Both the position numbers and the translations under genes were made by a program. From Thermotogae bacterium (GTDB lineage Bacteria; Thermotogota; Thermotogae; Thermotogales; DSM-5069), in contig QNAO01000035.1 in the NCBI GenBank assembly GCA_003641785.1, positions 1-7,920 on the forward strand: 7,920 nt of DNA. Reading direction: 5' to 3'. Shown here piece after piece: positions 6,649 through 7,920 of the stretch. Within the stretch, counting starts at the first letter, position 1, and each line of letters starts with the position of its first letter. The notes under the pieces were generated by a model that saw only the letters and a program-made list of their open reading frames with translations, searched no databases and was not told where the DNA came from.

Positions 6649-6678
6649 ACAACGGTGGTGCTGGGGCACCACCGTTGT
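6649..6678 (+). terminator. Perfect 13-bp hairpin after the binding-protein gene, without U-run
   Basis: Arm ACAACGGTGGTGC (6649-6661), loop TGGG (6662-6665) and complementary arm GCACCACCGTTGT (6666-6678) form a perfect GC-rich stem. It starts 15 nt after the stop codon. The following bases are mixed (GCTAATATGG) rather than T-rich, so it is not a standard intrinsic terminator. It may be a weak or atypical terminator, or an RNA-stabilising/processing element that protects the 3' end of the transporter messenger. The next gene starts only 17 nt beyond the stem. Confidence 0.6.
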
Positions 6679-6695
6679 GCTAATATGGTGTTGTT

Positions 6696-7187
6696 ATGAG
6701 AGACAGGGACATCAACGTTTTCAAAAAAGATTGTGCAAAACAGTCAATCAAAGGTAGCGATAAAGGAAGCTACATTATTGTTGGTTTTCTTGCAAGATGT
6801 ATGAGTATTGAAGTAGGATCTCTTGGAAGTATAAACTTTCAAAAGGGTTACTACGTATACGTTGGTTCAGCTATGAACTCACTTTCAAAAAGGGTGAAAA
6901 GGCATCTTGCTAAGGTCAAAAAAGCGCACTGGCACATCGATTACCTGACTCCTCATCTGACAAAGATGAAACCAATACTCATTACAATCCCTGAAAAGTT
7001 GGAGTGCCGTATTTCTCGGGCAATCAGTGTTATCGCTGATGGTAAAGTAGCGAATTTTGGAAGCTCTGACTGCAGATGTGCAAGTCACCTGTATTTTTTT
7101 GAAACTGATCCGTTTCAGAACACGAATTTCCTTGAAATCATCGATTCCTATAACGCAAGTTACGGGAAAATAGAAGGTTTCCTGTAG
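6696..7187 (+). CDS. DUF123 / GIY-YIG-like (Uri superfamily) endonuclease domain protein
   Basis: A small cytoplasmic protein of 163 residues containing essentially one DUF123 (COG1833) domain, a relative of the GIY-YIG nucleases. The GIY element is KGSYIIV at 23-29 and the YIG element is YYVYVG at 52-57. It is followed by the nuclease-like NSLSKRVKRHL (61-71) with the probable catalytic Arg66 and His70, then HWHIDYL (78-84), a probable catalytic Glu103 in LECRISRAI, and the family signature SSDCRCASHLYFF (123-135) with Cys126 and Cys128. All key positions look intact, so activity is plausible, but no function is established for the family that I can cite. About 20 extra residues precede the domain. 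The ATG at 6696 has GGTG 5 nt upstream. It follows the hairpin after the transporter operon and precedes an acetyltransferase; it is probably unrelated to sugar uptake. Confidence 0.85.
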   Translation: MRDRDINVFKKDCAKQSIKGSDKGSYIIVGFLARCMSIEVGSLGSINFQKGYYVYVGSAMNSLSKRVKRHLAKVKKAHWHIDYLTPHLTKMKPILITIPEKLECRISRAISVIADGKVANFGSSDCRCASHLYFFETDPFQNTNFLEIIDSYNASYGKIEGFL

Positions 7188-7213
7188 TGAGTAAAAAAAT
7201 GGGGGAATATTGA

Positions 7214-7675
7214 ATGGATCAAATAGTGATAAGACGAGCTGATGCGAAAGAAATCGACGAGGTGATTTCCATTGCCATTGATACTATAGATGAGAGTACA
7301 GGATGGCAGATCAAAGCTGAACAGCTTAACAAAGAACACTTGAACAAAGCACTCAGGGATATTATCAACAACGAAAGTGTTGTTCTCTGTGCTTTTGATG
7401 ATCAAAAACTCGCTGGATTTGTGATCTTTGGTCCTTCAGGACGAAGTATTTTTACAGAAGAGCGGACGGGGTTCATTTACGATCTGTATGTGATGCCAAA
7501 CTACAGGGGAAGGGGTATAGCACAAAGATTGATAGCTGACTGCTACAAACTTACTGAAGAGATGGGATTCAAAACCATAGCACTGAATGTGTTTTCAAAA
7601 AACAAACCAGCTCGTAAACTTTATGAAAAGCTCGGATTCAAAGAGTATACTGTGGTGTTGAGAAAAGACATTTGA
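7214..7675 (+). CDS. GNAT-family N-acetyltransferase
   Basis: A 153-residue acetyl-CoA-dependent acetyltransferase with a single GNAT domain filling the chain. It shows strand 1 at 3-8 (QIVIRR), the central strands at about 66-72 (LAGFVIF) and 85-93, and the acetyl-CoA pyrophosphate loop PNYRGRGIAQRLI at 95-107 (motif A, with R98, G99, G101). Motif B follows: ALNVFSKNKPARKLYEKLGF at 123-142, with Asn129 and Tyr137 in the usual positions. The substrate may be a protein N-terminus, amino acid or antibiotic-like amine; the sequence does not tell. The start has GGGGGA 7 nt upstream. It lies 26 bp behind the DUF123 gene on the same strand, so the pair is probably co-transcribed. Confidence 0.9.
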   Translation: MDQIVIRRADAKEIDEVISIAIDTIDESTGWQIKAEQLNKEHLNKALRDIINNESVVLCAFDDQKLAGFVIFGPSGRSIFTEERTGFIYDLYVMPNYRGRGIAQRLIADCYKLTEEMGFKTIALNVFSKNKPARKLYEKLGFKEYTVVLRKDI

Positions 7676-7704
7676 TCTTCAGGTGAGTAGTTTCCTAAAC
7701 ACAT

Positions 7705-7920
7705 CTATTTTCTGTACAAATCAAGTATTTTTTTAACTATGTCGTCAGTGTCATGGAAATCGTATATCCTTCCACACTTACGAGAAGTGTAACTTGTAAG
7801 AAGAGAATATACCTTCTGAACCTCACGCTTTTTACAGTAGACCCAGGTTCCCCACGGTAGCCTTCCCACAACAACCGCAAGATCCAGCGGATACATAAAA
7901 CTGTCAATCACCGCCAAAAA
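7705..7920 (-). CDS. C-terminal part of an unrecognised protein, runs off right edge
   Basis: An open frame on the minus strand continues from the window edge to a TAG at 7707-7705, giving 71 residues with no stop before the edge. I do not recognise the family. The visible part alternates hydrophobic strand-like stretches (LDLAVVVGRL, WGTWVYCKK) with amphipathic helix-like segments (REVQKVYSLLTSY and DTDDIVKKILDLYRK at the end), as expected of a folded alpha/beta domain. It has two cysteines, well separated. The gene is convergent to the acetyltransferase, with 29 bp between their stop codons. It could begin at a TTG at 7917 or an ATG at 7896, but an N-terminus beyond the window is more likely. 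The gene call is moderately sure; the function is unknown. Confidence 0.55.
   Translation of the reverse strand, partial: FLAVIDSFMYPLDLAVVVGRLPWGTWVYCKKREVQKVYSLLTSYTSRKCGRIYDFHDTDDIVKKILDLYRK

Noticed and set aside
6678..6686. Extended -10-like TGCTAATAT before the DUF123 gene
   Set aside because: There is no -35 box at the right distance (that position is inside the hairpin stem), and the predicted start would fall within a few bases of the ATG, beyond the GGTG ribosome-binding site.
7676..7704. Bidirectional terminator between the convergent acetyltransferase and right-edge gene
   Set aside because: No stem of useful length or T-run on either strand could be found in these 29 bases or the adjacent coding ends.
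1..7920. CRISPR array, insertion sequence, tRNA/rRNA gene or defence system
   Set aside because: No regularly spaced repeats, transposase motifs, terminal inverted repeats, tRNA-like cloverleaf or phage/defence domains were seen; the window reads as ordinary metabolic and housekeeping genes.

Overview
The window looks like a chromosomal segment of a thermophilic, anaerobic fermenter, most likely a member of the Thermotogota (Thermotoga/Pseudothermotoga type). This rests on the family 4 uracil-DNA glycosylase, whose N-terminal region resembles the Thermotoga protein as I remember it, and on the tightly overlapping genes, strong GGAGG ribosome-binding sites and ROK-regulated carbohydrate ABC operon typical of that group. 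Composition is moderate in GC. The taxonomic call is an inference; no 16S or other marker is present.

Layout: (1) Positions 1-354, minus strand, hold the first 118 codons of a type 4 (Fe-S) uracil-DNA glycosylase that runs off the left edge. (2) Positions 355-514 are a compact divergent control region. It carries a good sigma-A promoter in each direction and two imperfect or perfect palindromes that are candidate operators. (3) Positions 515-6634, plus strand, form one six-gene operon: ROK-family transcriptional repressor, two consecutive Gfo/Idh/MocA NAD(P)-dependent oxidoreductases, two MalF/MalG-type permeases and a secreted sugar-binding protein. Four of the five junctions either overlap or place the ribosome-binding site on the preceding stop codon. 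No ATP-binding subunit or glycoside hydrolase is encoded, so the importer must borrow an ATPase from elsewhere. (4) A perfect 13-bp hairpin with no U-run follows the binding-protein gene. (5) Positions 6696-7187 encode a stand-alone DUF123/GIY-YIG-like (Uri superfamily) nuclease domain, followed by a GNAT acetyltransferase (7214-7675). (6) At the right edge, minus strand, lies the C-terminal 71 codons of a protein I do not recognise.

How the genes work together (inference): the binding protein and two permeases import a carbohydrate or polyol. The two dehydrogenases would oxidise, or oxidise and then re-reduce, the imported compound or its derivative, as in inositol or 3-keto-glycoside pathways. 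The ROK protein would repress the operon until the inducer appears. The substrate cannot be read from the sequence. I see no CRISPR array, insertion sequence, RNA gene or phage gene. I did not find a clearly new biological system; the most interesting items are the ROK protein with its unusual motif losses, its candidate operator, the tandem divergent oxidoreductases and the U-less hairpin.
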